DNA of 64,000 nt from Lichenostomus cassidix (GCA_008360975.2 CM039211.1:48420077-48484076); one strand, 5' to 3'. Positions 12,621 through 25,710 are shown, numbered from the stretch's first letter. Notes: a model not told the origin generated them from the sequence alone. Made by a program: numbers and translations.

Positions 12621-15600
12621 ACTGGAAATGTCTTGAAAACTGAGTTTGTTGCTTCAAAAACACAGTAGATAAAACACTTCCCTTTGGAGAGAATAGCCTG
12701 TTGACTCACAGACACAGGCTTATGTCAGGCTCTGACCTGCTGTTGTAGTAACATGGTTGTGCTGCTCTGGAAAAGGTTCCTGGACCATCTTGTGAACTTC
12801 TACACAAACCACTGCTCCCTGCTGGCTCCTTCTGTTAGATGTATTAATCAGCATCCAAGCTCTTCATTGGCTGCAGAATGACAGTCAATCATTCATTTTC
12901 CTTAGAAATCTCTAAGGAAAGTCTAGAAATCTCTCAGTCTTTTCATGTCAGTCTTGTAATGCTCACAACAGCTACAATTCTGAATCTCTTAATCATCTGT
13001 GTTGCGAACAACTCTAGGATTTGTTTGGCTTAACTTTACTGTAGAGACAGTGTAGGGTTCTCCTGACATCACATTCCACAAGAAATTCAGCATTTTTATT
13101 AAATATGGTTGACTGAAAGAACAAAAGATTTCATAAAAATACGGATTACAGATAAAGAGCAGTTAGAAAAATTTAGGCATGTATATGGTATATGCACTGG
13201 ACTGCAGGACAGAGGCACTTCTGCATACAGAGCGTGACATCTGATGAAGTTGGACACTGACAGAGGGGTTAAATCTTAGCTTCACTTTTTTCCATTGACC
13301 AAAAGTACTACTTAAAGATGAAATTCCTTTAACAGTTACCCTTCCTCTAGCTTGCATGCCTTCATCATCAGAAAAGTGCTGCACCTTCCTTAGAGAAAGC
13401 CTTATCAGACACAGAAACCAGATGCTCAACAGGATACTGTAGCTTATTAAACTACCATATGCAATTCTAGTGGGAATGCAATTCTTTATTAAACTGAATT
13501 GAATAGGTACAGAAAAGCTGAGTGAAGTGCCAGGAAGGAAGTATGGACTGGATACTCCTGCCATTTAATTCTTTCACTGCTAAAAAGCAGTCTTTCAGAT
13601 GCTGCCAGTTCCTCTATAGAGAAAAGAAAGACAATTTTAGGACCTGTTCTAGGAATGAAAATGCCAAAACATGGGGATATGGCAAGAGCAAGGCTGTCTG
13701 AGGTATAATTCACTCTTGCAGGACCAACAAGAGGCCTGTACACAATGTTGCCTTTCAATGAGTCACAGTCTGGTGGTGATGGTCAGTATATGCTCCATGG
13801 ACTTAGCACTAAGCCTGCTTGGCCCCAGGCTGCCATGCTGACCAAAGATGCCAAACTAAATGAGTTAATTCCCAAAGCAGCTTCATGGGAAACTGTAAGA
13901 AGAGGACAAAGCAGGAGAAATGGTAGGCTGCAAAAAAGTGTAAGAGGAACAAAAGGAGACAGAGAGAGAGAGACACCTGCATATAATGCCTGATTAAACA
14001 ATTCAGGCATTAAACAAAAAAAGAAGATGAAGTCCTCTGACAACACTTGGGCAGAAACGCGTAGTGAAAATTCAGGACTACTGTGGCTCCTAACAGAACG
14101 AGTTTGTGTGGACTTAATTTATTTTGTTAATTAGTTTATATATATAGCTCTAAGCATAAATATTCAAGAAAGCCAACTTTATAGAGGAGAAAACTTACAG
14201 ACCTCCTGGAAAGGCTTTAGTTGGCACTAAGGGACAAAAACACTGTCACAAAAAAAGCACTTTATTTCAATGACTTACTGTAGCCAGAAAAGAAAACAGC
14301 TGATCTACTTCTTTCCAGACTCCAGGTCAATTGGACAGGAAGGAACTTGTTTCAGCCTGAGCAGGCTCTTCCAAGATCTGAATGTCAGCTAACTTTATTA
14401 TGCCAACTAATTAAGACACAGGCAGAATGAAGATCCTGCTGAACACAGCGGGATCCCATCACAGGATTCAACAGACTGTACCAAGTCACATGGGCTGAGA
14501 CTCCAGGGCTGGTGGTGACCCACATCCACGTGCAGACTGCTGGTTCTGGGCAGGGATGTCTGTGGGGATTTTATCTTCTTACATTCTGTAGAGAGTGTGA
14601 GCAGAAAAAACAGAAGCAGAAAAAGGCTGTCTTTTCCTTCCCTGTCTGAGATTTCATTTCTGTATCATTACAAGATTTAAAAGCTCTGTAGGTTGCAAAA
14701 GTCAGTTTTCTGTGGTATTCCTTGGTCAACCACCAGCTGGAATTAGAAGGAATGTTTCAGCTTGTTTTGACCTGGAAGTAAGGCAAAAAATGTTTTTTTT
14801 AATTCTTGTGTTGATACAGTAACATGGCTTTGAGTTGGTAACAGTGAAATGGTTTTGAGTTTCTTGTAAATAAAGTCAAGGTTTGCATTCTGTATTCTAG
14901 AAGTTAAAAGGAAGAAGTCTGCATCAATGAGAAGTCATGGTCATCTGAAGTTACTGACTGGGTTAAGAATTAAATATATTTCACAGGCTGGCTTTTGCGT
15001 TATGACAACTGTTGCTGCCTTGCCAATGAAAAAGATGACCACAATGAGAAAACCTTTTCCTTCCAGACTCGAGGACAAGCAACAGAGATGAGAGAAAGTA
15101 ACCAGGAACAGCCCAGTCTTGTGGAGCAGGAAGGCTTTGCAAAGTGAAGGTCTTGTTGCCCTTGTAAAATCCTTGCTCACTTCTGTTGCTTTGGCTATCT
15201 AGAAAAGCATTCTGGGAATGAATAAACTAGCTAAACTAGTGTAACCTCTCAGCTAAACTAGAGGTGAAAAACAAGTTACAATTGTTAAAACAATTATTAG
15301 AACCAGTAAGTGCTCGCACTGTGGGGCTCATGGTTGGTTACATCTGATGCTTGTTCCTATTGTGGTCTATGTGGTAGGTTAAGCACATTTTTTGTGCCTC
15401 ACAAGTATGTAAACTCATAACAAACTAACAGTTTATGAACTCTGGATTTTTGCAATAAAGTGTCTTCGCCACACCATCGTGGAAATCATGTGTTTAATGC
15501 CACACTCATTAGCCCAGGACTAATGCAAGCTGAAATATTTGCAATTAAGATCCCCTAAATTTGATTTCTTATCCATACACTTACCTTGGGGACTTCTGCA

Positions 15601-17589
15601 CTTCCCTGTTGTTTAGGATCTTGATAATTTTGGCTTTTGGTCTCTGCTGACAGTTCATTTCCCTGGAAACAGACACTATATCTATGAAAATAAGGAAGCA
15701 GACTCTAAAAACTGATGTTTAAAGAAAGCCCAGCTCTCCCTACCTGTTGAACAGCAATTTTCATTTGCACAGTCCATCTGCCCACAGAGATGCAACAATT
15801 TGTTTTGCAGTAATCAGCCTGTTGGTACACAGAGCTGCCTTCCAGAGAAGGGTTTGTTTTAAAAAGGCCATTCATGGCTCACTGTTTAGGGCTTGGTACT
15901 TGCGTGGTATCATATCTCAAAATGCAATAGTGGAGGGCTGTTCAGAGAATGCACAATCATGTCTCATTTCACTGCTTCATCAGTATAAATTATTAATGTT
16001 CATTGGTCTGTGCTCGATTTTGCAGGATACAGCTCTTCAGAAATTCAGCGGTACAGATTAGTTTATTAATCTGTTGTCTTGCTTCACTTTAGGCTTCTGA
16101 TTATAAACACCCTAAGAAGGCCAGGATGGCACCACCTGTGTAAGAGAGTTCAAGTGTAGGCATCATCATAGGTTCTGTACCAGCAAAATATTTTGTTAGT
16201 GACAAAGCATAGAAGGTCAAAACGGAGAAGGCAACCTTGGAGTTGATTCCTCCCCTCTGGTACCTGGTGCTAAGACCAAATCATGAACATTTGACTGGAG
16301 GTGGGGTTCCCTCTGAGCTCTGGTGCTCTGAGCTCTGAAACTGGTGACCCCCTCATTGTCTCACAGCAGCCAGGAGCTGAAGAGCTGTGTGCACCCTTAG
16401 ACCCCCCCCCACCCTGTGCCAGAACAGTGTCGGGAAAGAGACCATCCATCAGGTGATGATCGTGGTTTGTTCTGCACACAGAGAAGCCCTGCTGGCCTCT
16501 TCTCAGGTCTGCTAGACAAAGTGAAAAAATATGAACAATTCTTTTGTTTCTGTTTTCAAAGGAAAGCAAAACCAAAACCAAAACCAAAACAACAAACAAA
16601 CAAAAAACCCCAAAACAAAACAAAACAAAACAAAACAAAAAACCTACAAAAAAACAGCCCAAAGGTTTGGTAAAGCAGAACCTGAGCTGTTGAAGCCTCG
16701 GCAAGAGAGAACATCCCCAGCTGCCCATGGCAGCTGCTTTTAAACTGGGCTCTTGTTTCCAGTCTTTGCCTCAGCTGTGTTACCAGCAAGCCCTGTCTGG
16801 CCATGGGACCCACTGACCTGCCACATTCTGGGGGCCAGTGTCTGAGCATGACCTTGGCCGTGTCCCCAGCCCATGACCAAGTCCTGTCATGAGCCTGCCA
16901 GCTGTCATCTGCTGTCACCTGCAGCTCCCAGCTTCCCTCTCCTTTTAGCTGACCTTCATTTTCCCTTCTTTCATGGTCTATTCCTGTGCTCCAGGAACAC
17001 TGTCTCTGAGACTTCAAAGTATAACTTAATTTCTACCTGTAATATGTTCCAGTTGCATTAATTTACAAGGAGAAAAAAATCCCAAAGAGCCTGAAGTACA
17101 TGGTTGTTAATCAAATACCATCCTTGTGCAGCAGTCTTTGTTTTATACAACCTCTTTCTAAGTTTGTAAAGGTTTTCTTAATGTAAGTGTTACATACCAA
17201 AATCTGGGCTATGTTTCCAATGTCCTAAAATGGCACAAATGTATTCCATTTCTATGTATGTGCTTAGACTCAGGATTACCTCTGTCATAAAACCAAGAAG
17301 CTGATGGATTGCCTAAGGAAATACTATTGCAAAGCATATTTCTCCCTTGAAAGGCACCAAAAGCTAATTACTTACATGCCTAAAGGTTTTGTTTGTTTGT
17401 TTGTCCAGTTCAATATTCTTTGGTAATGTTTGCATTTTGATATAATTCAGACATTCCCATCAGGCTTGAGATATAACAGTATTGTACAGGGATTCTTAGG
17501 AGGTCTCCTCTTCCTTGGTCTTTTAAAGCTTGGAGAAGAGATGCATTTTTTTAGCAGAAGGTTACCCTGGAATGAGCTTGCTAGGGGGT
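12621..17589. other. Intergenic, nothing recognised apart from a low-complexity tract
   Basis: Contains the AAAAC tract at 16566-16660. A 133-codon minus-strand frame at 13163-13564 has no family resemblance and I do not call it. Confidence 0.55.
16566..16660 (+). repeat. A-rich (AAAAC)n low-complexity tract
   Basis: Repeated AAAACC, AAAC and AAAAC units. It produces long, low-complexity open frames on both strands that are not genes. Confidence 0.9.
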
Positions 17590-17735
17590 CTGGTTGATGC
17601 ACTGAACCTGTCACTGTTTAAGGAGCATTTGGATGATGCCCTTAACAATATGCTTTAACTTTTGATTAGCCCTGAGTTGTTTAGGCAGTTGGGCAAGATG
17701 ATTGTTCTAGGTCCCTTGCAGCTGCAATTATTCTA
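17590..17735 (+). mobile_element. CR1-like 3'-end fragment
   Basis: A plus-oriented fragment with CR1 3' features (GTTTAAGGAGCATTTGGATG, GATGATTGTTCTAGGTCCC). It runs directly into a pentanucleotide array, as happens when the terminal tail repeat expands. Diverged; the left limit is approximate. Confidence 0.6.
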
Positions 17736-17803
17736 CTCTATTCTGTTCTGTTCTGTTCTGTTCTGTTCTATCCTATCCTATCCTATCCTATCCTACCCTA
17801 TTC
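17731..17803 (+). repeat. Pentanucleotide array (TTCTG)n then (TCCTA)n
   Basis: Five to six TTCTG units (17741-17770) switch to about five TCCTA units (17771-17795), then degenerate. It lies at the 3' end of a CR1-like fragment and probably grew from its tail. Confidence 0.9.
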
Positions 17804-20063
17804 AATGGAAAGCAGTGAAACATAAGCAAAACATTGAAGCTAACAACTGAGCAAGAAGACTTCTAAACTGCTTTTTGAAACTTCCCATTAAGTTCTTCTA
17901 ATGCAAAAGTTGAGTATGTTTTCTAACATCTAATGATTCCACCTGTGTCATAGTTAGCACATGCTCATGCTCACTGTATCAATGTTTCAGGCAGTTCTGC
18001 TGTAATTGTTTCTTTTGGTTGGTTGGGGTTTTTTTGTTCAGGGTTGTATCAAAATATCTGGAGTTGTAGCAACTAAGGATTTCTGGTCACTTAGGAAAGC
18101 CTGACATATTGAACCAGCATCATGCTACAACTACATTCTGATGATTTGGGAGGAAAGGTCAATGAGAAGAATCTGTCAAAATGAGTTCTGTAAAAGTTAA
18201 TAGGAGTCTGAGAAGGGAAATTAAGTTGCCTAGTATTTAGCAAAAAATATAACCAGAGGGAAGGAAAGGATGTAAATCTGGTATCCAAGGTGGAGCAGGA
18301 TGATCCTCTAATAGGTCTTATACATGCACATAAATATTCCAAATTCCAGTTGTAGCAACATAGAGTTTTTAATACCTTTCAGTAAGTATTCTAAAAGAGT
18401 GGTTTATCTAGTTGGTTTTTTTTGGGTTTTTTGTTGGGTTTTTTTTTAATTGCCTATTATTTTTTCCCATTTCTCCTATATCTCTGAAATATTAATTTTC
18501 AAACCTTGGGGTACTTTGGAAAGGAGTTTGGGATCTAGTGAAACTCTGCTGAAGCATGTGATCTGGCAAGAGCACAGGACTCATCCTGGGACAGCATGTG
18601 TCCCAAGCCCAAACCAAACTTAAACCTTTGCCACAGTTGCCTTCCAAAGCTGTTGAATGAGTCCACAAATGACACAGGAGAAGGGCAAAAATGAATGACC
18701 ATATACACAATACAAGCTTCTTTTCAAGTTACCCTTAATTTACTCCTCTTCCACATCAGGATTTCAGTGACTGTCAGGTTGAGGTGCAGTTTCCTGAGGT
18801 ATTTGTCTGACCACTGTAAGTTCCAGTCTGTAGATTCACAGGTTTAACAGAAAACTGCAAGCTAGAGCTACAGAGATACAAGTGCAAAAGGGTATAGGAA
18901 CATTCCTGTTACTTTAATACATGATACTATTTATTCTCTGTAATGGAAGCCTGTCACAGTGGGCTTTAAATGAGAAGAACATGAATTTCAGACAAAATCT
19001 CAGTGAGCTTGATCTGTCTTTCCCCTGGTGCTTAAAACCAGTCTGCTTTCCACTCACTGTATATTTGCAGGTAGATCCTATTGTTGCTGGTACTCCCAAA
19101 ATTATTCCTGTTGTGATGCTGGAATCTTGACTCTGTTTATGCCATGTGGTATTCATATGAAAGTGGAAACAGTCATGTAGATGTGAATTAGAAAAAAGTA
19201 CTGTTCAATAAAAATTAAACCAGGCTACTACAAGGTTCAAAGTAACAACAGTAAGATCTGCAACCTGGTAGCTTAATGGTAGCTTTAGTTCAAGCTGGAG
19301 GAAATAGAAATTAAACTTGGATTTATTCAGACAAGAATTACTACTATTTGTCACCTGCTTCCTGGTTTACATCAGGTATTGACAGCATAAGTGAAATTCA
19401 AATTGAATTTCTGTACCTTAGTGCAAATCTGACAGTTTGAGATGCACCAGACATCTAAAAAGATCCATGACTGAAGTGCCTAAAGCAAGATATATTCCTA
19501 TAGCCTATAACAGTGGTTTCTCCTATTCAGATTTGAAAATATTTTCATGGGTATCCCATCATTTATAAGCAAAAGATGAAAATTCAGCAGTGTATCTCCC
19601 ACAACAAACCTTCTGTTCACAGTTTGCAATAATCTGTGCAAGCATTAATACTTACATAATTAGTATCAGGGATTTCATTTAGTATGAATTCTACCTGTGT
19701 GTCTCCCAGGCTGGAGATCCCCTGGCAAAGGCTGCTTGACCAGTCTGAGATCAGCTGCTTGAGAACGCAGATTTCCCTGTGCTGTCTTCAGTGACAAAGA
19801 AGCCCCTTGCTGGAAAGACCATGTGGCCAGAGGTGGCTTTCAGAGGCTTCACAGATTAACATGGCTCCTCAAAAACTACTTTCTCAGTCATGAAAATAGG
19901 TATTTCTGAAATTTCCTACTCATTCCTCACTTACTGAGTTTCATTTTCCTTCAGAAGTCTCCCCAGACTTGCCCTTAGGAAAGTCAATTTGTTCTTGTTA
20001 TCTAAAATCTCAAAGGCAAAATTCAATCCTCTGCAAAGAGGGATGATTTAGTACACAGCTGAT
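17804..20063. other. Intergenic, nothing recognised
   Basis: T-rich run near 18415-18450; otherwise unique AT-rich DNA. Confidence 0.6.
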
Positions 20064-20200
20064 GGGTTGCTGCCAGTTGGTTTAGCATGGTGCTAACAAA
20101 GCCAAGGTCACAGGTTCGATCCCTGTACAGGCCATTCACTTTAGAGTTGGACTGATGATCCTTGTGGGTCCGTTCCAACTCAGAATACTCTCTGATTCTG
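20064..20200 (+). mobile_element. tRNA-Ile-derived SINE with CR1-like tail (TguSINE1-like)
   Basis: The 5' half resembles tRNA-Ile: CAGTTGGTTTAGCATGG, then GTGCTAACAAAGCC, an intact B box GGTTCGATCCC (20113-20123) and a GTACAGGCCA acceptor-stem end. The 3' half (about 20154-20200) has the CR1 tail pattern (GATGATCCTTGTGGGTCC, TTCCAACTCAG) ending in a CTGATTCTG tail. This tRNA-Ile plus CR1-tail structure is that of TguSINE1 in songbirds. The A-box side is decayed, so it is not a working tRNA gene. Confidence 0.8.
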
Positions 20201-20340
20201 CAATACAACTGAGGCCAGTGTAAACCTTGGCACTGTTCTTGCTGTCGGAAGGCAATTGGTACATTTATATGAGACAGAGTGTATTTTCAAGCAAAACTAG
20301 AAGGAAAAATAGGTCCCACTAGCGAACATGAAAAAGGTAT

Positions 20341-20455
20341 GTGTGACCCTCCTGGAAATGTTTACACTCTTCACAGAAGACTGTTTCTGCACCTTTCTGC
20401 AATACTCAGGTTTTTAAAAGGGTACTGAAATTTCATGTTTATCTCTCCAGCATTT
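20341..20455 (+). repeat. Unidentified dispersed repeat, copy A
   Basis: Clearly related by eye to 24199-24325. Shared blocks include CTGGAAATGTTTACAC / CTGAAAATGTTTACAC, CTTCACAGAAGA and TTTCATGTTTATCTCTCCAGCA / TTTCATGTTTATCTTTCCAGCA. It does not resemble the CR1 parts I recognise. It lies about 130 bp after the SINE. Family unknown. Confidence 0.65.
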
Positions 20456-21534
20456 TTCAAGACTGAATGCTGTAGTCACATCACATGGCATCCCGTTAGA
20501 CCTTGTTAGACTCAAACAGGCCTCTTATTTGATGGATCCCAGTGCTTCATAACAAAGTACACCATAAGACTGAGGTGGGGGCTGATGGTAGAGAGGGATG
20601 ACAGGAGGTTAGGAGGCATGATGTGCTGGAGACACTCTCTTGGCAAGTTCTCAGAGGACTGCTCTCTTTTTGAGCAGCAAAATGCAAAGTTGTCTCATGA
20701 GTAATCTGTTTTTTTTTTTTTTAAAAGAGATAACTGTGAATTCTGTGTGGTAGGTATTTTTTTGAGTTTAAAGTTATCTTTTCATGAAGCTATCACTGTC
20801 TGGCAGACACTGTGTTTGTTCATCCTGTGTCTGGACAGAAACAATTCTGGGATGAGTTAAAAATATTTGACTGTGGAAGGTCACTTAGTTTAAAAATAAC
20901 TAGAAATTGCTTTTTGTTCAGTGACTCCAAAGGCTGAAGAACCCCAAGGTGAACACTTGATGGACTTCAAAAAGATGAGGTGGCTATAGATGAGAGACAC
21001 ACCATTACAGAGTGTAGATAGTGCCTTTGTTATTTTGTAGGATTAGTGTCTGTGATTCACCTGATGTAACTCTGGTTGATCCCACAGAGTTACATTAAAG
21101 GATCTACAGCAGCAAGCAATAGAAAGGGAAAGAGTGACACAGACTTCTGGAACTCTTGGAAACCAGTGAGGAAGCCAGTCATGACTGTCTGTTACTAGTG
21201 AGGTAATGACTTCTCCCAAGGGCCAGAAATCTCTTTATCAGACAGATGTTAGGCTATTAAAAAACTAGTCTGGAGGAAGCAGGCAGCCCTCTGTGATTAG
21301 AGGAACAGTGACACAGGCAGAACAGGCAGTAAGGCTACTTGCTGATTTCAGCAGGAATGCCACAGGTGAGTATGAGATGTATGTGCTCACCTGAGCTCTG
21401 AAAGGGGATGAGCTGCCCACTCACACAGCAGGGCTTACCCAAACAGTGCCCTCTTTATTAAGCCCTGGACATCATCCAGGGAAGCATGTTCACCTAGAAG
21501 AGCTGCTTTCAATTAGTTTTTACTCCAGGATCTA
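20456..21534. other. Intergenic, nothing recognised
   Basis: Unique sequence between the unidentified repeat copy A and the long CR1; T run near 20707. Confidence 0.6.
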
Positions 21535-24195
21535 TAGAATCACAGAAGTGGTCCCAGAATCACAGAATATTTGGAGTGGGAAGGAACCCACAAGAATCAT
21601 CAGGTCCAAATCTTGACCCAAGAATCACACCATGTACCTGAGAAAAACGTTTAGATGCGTCTTGAACTCTGTCAGGCTGGTGCTGTGACCATTTCCCTGG
21701 GGAGCCTATTCCAGTGCCCAACCACCCCCTGGGTATCTTCTTGATATCCAACCTAAACCTTCCCTGACACAACTTCAGGCCATTCCCTTGGCTCCTGTCA
21801 CTGGTCACCACCAGTGAAAGTGAAAGAAGATCAGTGAAAGAAGATCAGTGACTGCCCCTCCTCTTCTCCTCTTGAGGAAGCTGTAGACTGTGATGACACC
21901 TCTCCTCAGTCTCCTCCAGGCTGAGCAAGCCAAACTACCTCAGCTCTCCTTATGGCTTCCCATTTTGGCCTTTCACTATGTTTTTGTCGCTCCTTGGACA
22001 CTTTCCAATAGCTTTATGTCTATTTTATATTGTGGTATCCAAAACTTCCCCCAGCACTGGAGGTGAGGCTGCCCCAGTGCAGAGCAGAGCAGGACAATCC
22101 CCTCCCTTGCCTGGCTGGCAATGCTGTGCCTGATGCCCCCCAGGACAGGGTTGGCTCTCCTGGCTGCCAGGGCACTGCTGGCTCATGTTCTGCTTGCCAT
22201 TGACCAGGACCCCCAGGTTCCTTTCCCTGGCACTTCTTTCCAGCATCTCATTCCTCAGTCTATTTGTACATCTAGGACAGTCCCATTCCAGATGCAGAAA
22301 CCAGCACTTTCCCTTGCTGAATTTCATATGGTTGGCGGTTGTCCACCCCTCTAATCTGTTGACATCTACCTGCAGGGCCTCTCTGCCTTCAAGACAGCCA
22401 ACAGCTCCTCCCAGTCTGTAAAAGTTTATAATATTCCTTCCAGTCCTGTATCAAGTCATTTATGAAGTTGTTGAAGAGTGCAGAGCCTAAGGTGGAGCCC
22501 TGTGGAAACCCACTAATGACAGGTCCCTAGCCTTATGCCACCCTGTTTACTGCAACCCTTTTCACCTGGCCACCAGCCTGTTGGTCACCCATCACATAAT
22601 GTCTTTATCCAGCTTTGTGCTGGACATTTTGTCCAGAAGGATCCTGTGAGAGACACTATTGAAACCTTTACTAAAATCCAAAAGGGTTACATCAACTGGT
22701 TCCCTTGATCAGCTAGGTGGTTAATCATGAAAGTAAGTTAAATTTGACAAGCAGGACTTCTCTGTCATGAGCCTGTGCTGGCTGTGACCAATGACTGTGT
22801 TGTCCTTCAGGTGTTTTTCAATACCTCCCAGAATAATCTTCTCCATAATTTTGCTGGTCACTGAACTCAGACTGTGACAGGCCTGTAGTTTCCAGGCTTA
22901 TGCTTCTTGTCCTTCTGGAAAATCAGGACACCAGCCAGCTTCTAGTCAACTGGGACCTAGCTGGATTCCCAACACTGTTTAAAAATGGAGAGAGACCTCA
23001 CAATGGCATCAGCCAGCTCTTTGAGTATTCTCAGATGAATTCTGTTGGGCCCCATAGATTACAGGGATACAGCTGGAGAAGCAGATCCCACACGAGATCA
23101 AGATTAACTGAGAGTTGATCATTCTCACAGCCATGGTCCTCCAGCTCATGGTACTAGGACCTGCTTAATCCATGATCAGCATTGAGGACAGAGGCAAAGA
23201 AAAAACCACTGCCTTATCTATGTCCCTGTTTGTGAGGTGACCATCCTCATCCTGTAACAGAGCAATCTTATTCTCCACTGTCTTTTGCTATTAATGCATT
23301 TAAAGCCCTTTTTTTTATTCTCCCCCTCAACTGCTGCCAGCTTCAACTCCAGTTTAGCTTCAGCCTGACGATTTTTCTCCCTACAGTGGAATTTTCTCCC
23401 TAAAGGAATACAGAGCAGCATCTCTGTATTCCTCCCACATCATTTGACCTTGCTTCTGCTGAGCCTACACCTTCGTCTTTTGCCTTCACCTCCCAAAGAA
23501 GATTCCTGCTCAGCCTACTTGCCTTCTGCCTTACCTGCTTGAATTCCAGCATTTAGGAATTGCCTGCTCCTTTGCCCTTAGGAGGTGATGTTTAAAAAGT
23601 GACTAGCACTGACGCAAAAGCATTTCCCCCCCACACCTGCAAAAGCATTTTCCCAGGGTACCTTACTCACTAGTTCCCTGAGCAGCATAGTCTGCTGTCA
23701 TGTCCAGAGTTGAGGTTTTGTTGGCACTTTTCCTCCTGTCAAAAGAGATTTTAAACTGAATCCCTTTGTGGTGTCTGTGGCTGAGACAGCCATCAATCTC
23801 CACTTCACTCATGAGACCCTCTCTGTTGGCAGACAACAGATCAAGGAGAGCATCTTTCCTCGCCAGCTCTCTTAGTGCCTGTATCATGAAGCACTCATCC
23901 AGGTGTTGTGTGAATCTTCTGGACCTCTCTGTGCCAGCTGTGTGGTGTTCCCAGTTAATGTCTGGCAAGTTGAAATCCCCCATAAGAACAACAGCAGTTG
24001 ATTTAGAGGTGTCTCTTATTTCCTCAAAGGATAATTCATCAGCATCATTCTCCTGGCTGGATGGTCTATAGCAGACTCCCATGATGACATCTGCATTGTT
24101 TGTTTGCCCCTTAATCCTTACCCAGAAGACCACAACTGTGGCATTCACAACTGTCAGCTCCATATATTCCAGCCCTTCTGTGAGCAGGAAGACAA
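21535..24195 (-). mobile_element. CR1 LINE, about 2.7 kb, endonuclease to 3' end
   Basis: A long inactive CR1 in minus orientation. The 3' end lies at the left: TAGAATCACAGAAGTGG and CAGAATCACAGAAT are the complement of the terminal octamer repeats. The ORF2 C terminus (ERNLGVLVNGKQNMSQQCPG) is at about 22150-22250, and a broken reverse transcriptase core is near 22430-22520 (PQG and FINDL motifs on the minus strand). The endonuclease (VRIKGQTNNADVIMGVCYRP, then VLMGDFNLPDINWEHH) is at about 23690-24190 in an open frame. Stops and shifts separate the domains. The 5' side is truncated inside the endonuclease domain. Confidence 0.92.
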
Positions 24196-24198
24196 TAC

Positions 24199-24325
24199 GT
24201 GCGACCTTCCTGAAAATGTTTACACCTGTGGTGAATGCAACCTTCACAGAAGAGTACTTTCTGTAGTCCTCTACACTAAGGTTAAAAAAAGTGCACTGAA
24301 GTTTCATGTTTATCTTTCCAGCAAT
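24199..24325 (+). repeat. Unidentified dispersed repeat, copy B
   Basis: Partner of the copy at 20341, directly adjoining the 5'-truncated end of the long CR1. It has about 12 extra bases after the first block. The endonuclease open frame of the CR1 runs on into it, so the N-terminal part of that translation is not CR1 protein. Confidence 0.65.
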
Positions 24326-24773
24326 GTCTCTCAGGTGCGAACTTTCAACTTGGCACAGTTGTAAAGGCAGAGAGCATCAGCCCCAGAGCCAGTCAGAAGG
24401 ACAGAACCACTGCATGGCAGAAAAAAACCCCATCACTTGAGTGGTTGTGAAGAATAAATTCAAGCTTCTCCCCTTAACTTACAGCTTGGTGGCCGGGTCT
24501 CAAGTCAGCTGAACCTGGCATTTATGTTGTGGGAAGAGGGAGCATGCTTTGGAGTCTGGAAGAAGAGATCATTATAGGCTTTTCAATTTGTTTGCCCATA
24601 AGCAGAAATAATCAACTCACCAGATTTAAGACAAGCCTTTATTTTTATTTCTGTTTGTTTTTTTGTTTAACCTGTTCATCTCACAGAAATCACTACTGCA
24701 ATGTACTTTGATTCTGGTATGGACCCAAGTAGACAGCATCTATGCATCCTCCAGATTTCCCAGAAAAAATTAA

Positions 24774-25710
24774 TAGAATCATAAAATCATTAAGGTTGGG
24801 AAAGACTTCTAAGATCATTGAATCCAACCTTGACCAAACATCACCTTATCAACTAGACCATGGGACCAAGTACCATATCTGGCTCCTTTTTGGCCACCTG
24901 GGCACAGCGTGGCTCATGTTCAGCTGCTGTCACCAGCACCCCCAGGTCCTTTTCCTGTGGGCAGCTTTCCAGCCACTCTGCCCCAGCCTGTGGCACTGCC
25001 TGGGGTTGTTGTGACCCAAGGGCAGGACCTGGCCCTGGGCCTTGTTGAACCTCACAGCCTTGGCCTTGGCTGATTGATCCAGCCTGTCCAGATCCCTCTG
25101 AAGAGCCTTCCTGCCCTGCAGCAGATCAACATTCCCATCCAACTTTGTGTCATCCACAAACTTAGGAAGGGTACACTCAACACCCTTGTACAGATCATTG
25201 ATGAAGACAATAAACAGAACTGGCCCCAGTATTGAGCCCTGGGGAACACCACTGGTGACCAGCCACCAGCTAGATGTAACTCCACCCACCACCAATATCC
25301 AGTCCCAGCCAGTTTTTTACCCAGCAGAGATACACCTGTCCAAGACATAACTTCCCAGCTTTTCCTGGAGAATACTGTGAGAGTCAATATAAAAGGCTCT
25401 GAAGTCCTGGTAAACAACAACAATAATCCTTCCCATATCTAGCAAGTGAATTACCCTGCTGTAGAAGGAATCAAGTTGGTCAAGCAGCACCTGCCTTTCA
25501 GAAACCTCTGCTGGCTGGGCCTGGTCCCCTGGTTGTACTGTACATGCTGTGTGACAGCATTAAACACGACCTGCTCCATAAACCTCCACAGCACTGAGGT
25601 CAGGCTGATAGGCCTGCAGATCCCCAGATCCTTCTTTGACTCTTCTTGAAGATGGGCATCACACTGGACAACCTCCAGGGTGAATGATTTTCCTGTAATG
25701 ACTCAAGAGG
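24774..25710 (-). mobile_element. CR1 LINE fragment, reverse transcriptase to 3' end
   Basis: The 3' end is at the left (AATAGAATCATAAAATCATT, then GGTTGGGAAAGACTTCTAAG). Minus-strand translation gives the reverse transcriptase core [20 protein letters not shown] and FVDDTKLDG at about 25140-25270; the FVDD is a variant of the catalytic FADD of CR1. It continues upstream to a KPLL-like region near 25650. Frames are interrupted, so it is inactive. It sits about 580 bp from the neighbouring CR1 in the same orientation. Confidence 0.9.

Noticed and set aside
13163..13564. 133-codon minus-strand frame
   Set aside because: Sequence resembles no protein I know and there is no supporting structure; likely chance.
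16270..17017. Two ~150-codon minus-strand frames
   Set aside because: Both pass through the AAAAC tract and have low-complexity composition with no recognisable domain.
20064..20140. Functional tRNA-Ile gene
   Set aside because: The 5' half and acceptor stem are decayed and a CR1-like tail follows, so it is a SINE head.
23663..24307. 214-codon minus-strand frame as a host gene
   Set aside because: It is the endonuclease part of a CR1 element (GDFNLPDINW), not a host gene; its first residues come from an unrelated adjoining repeat.
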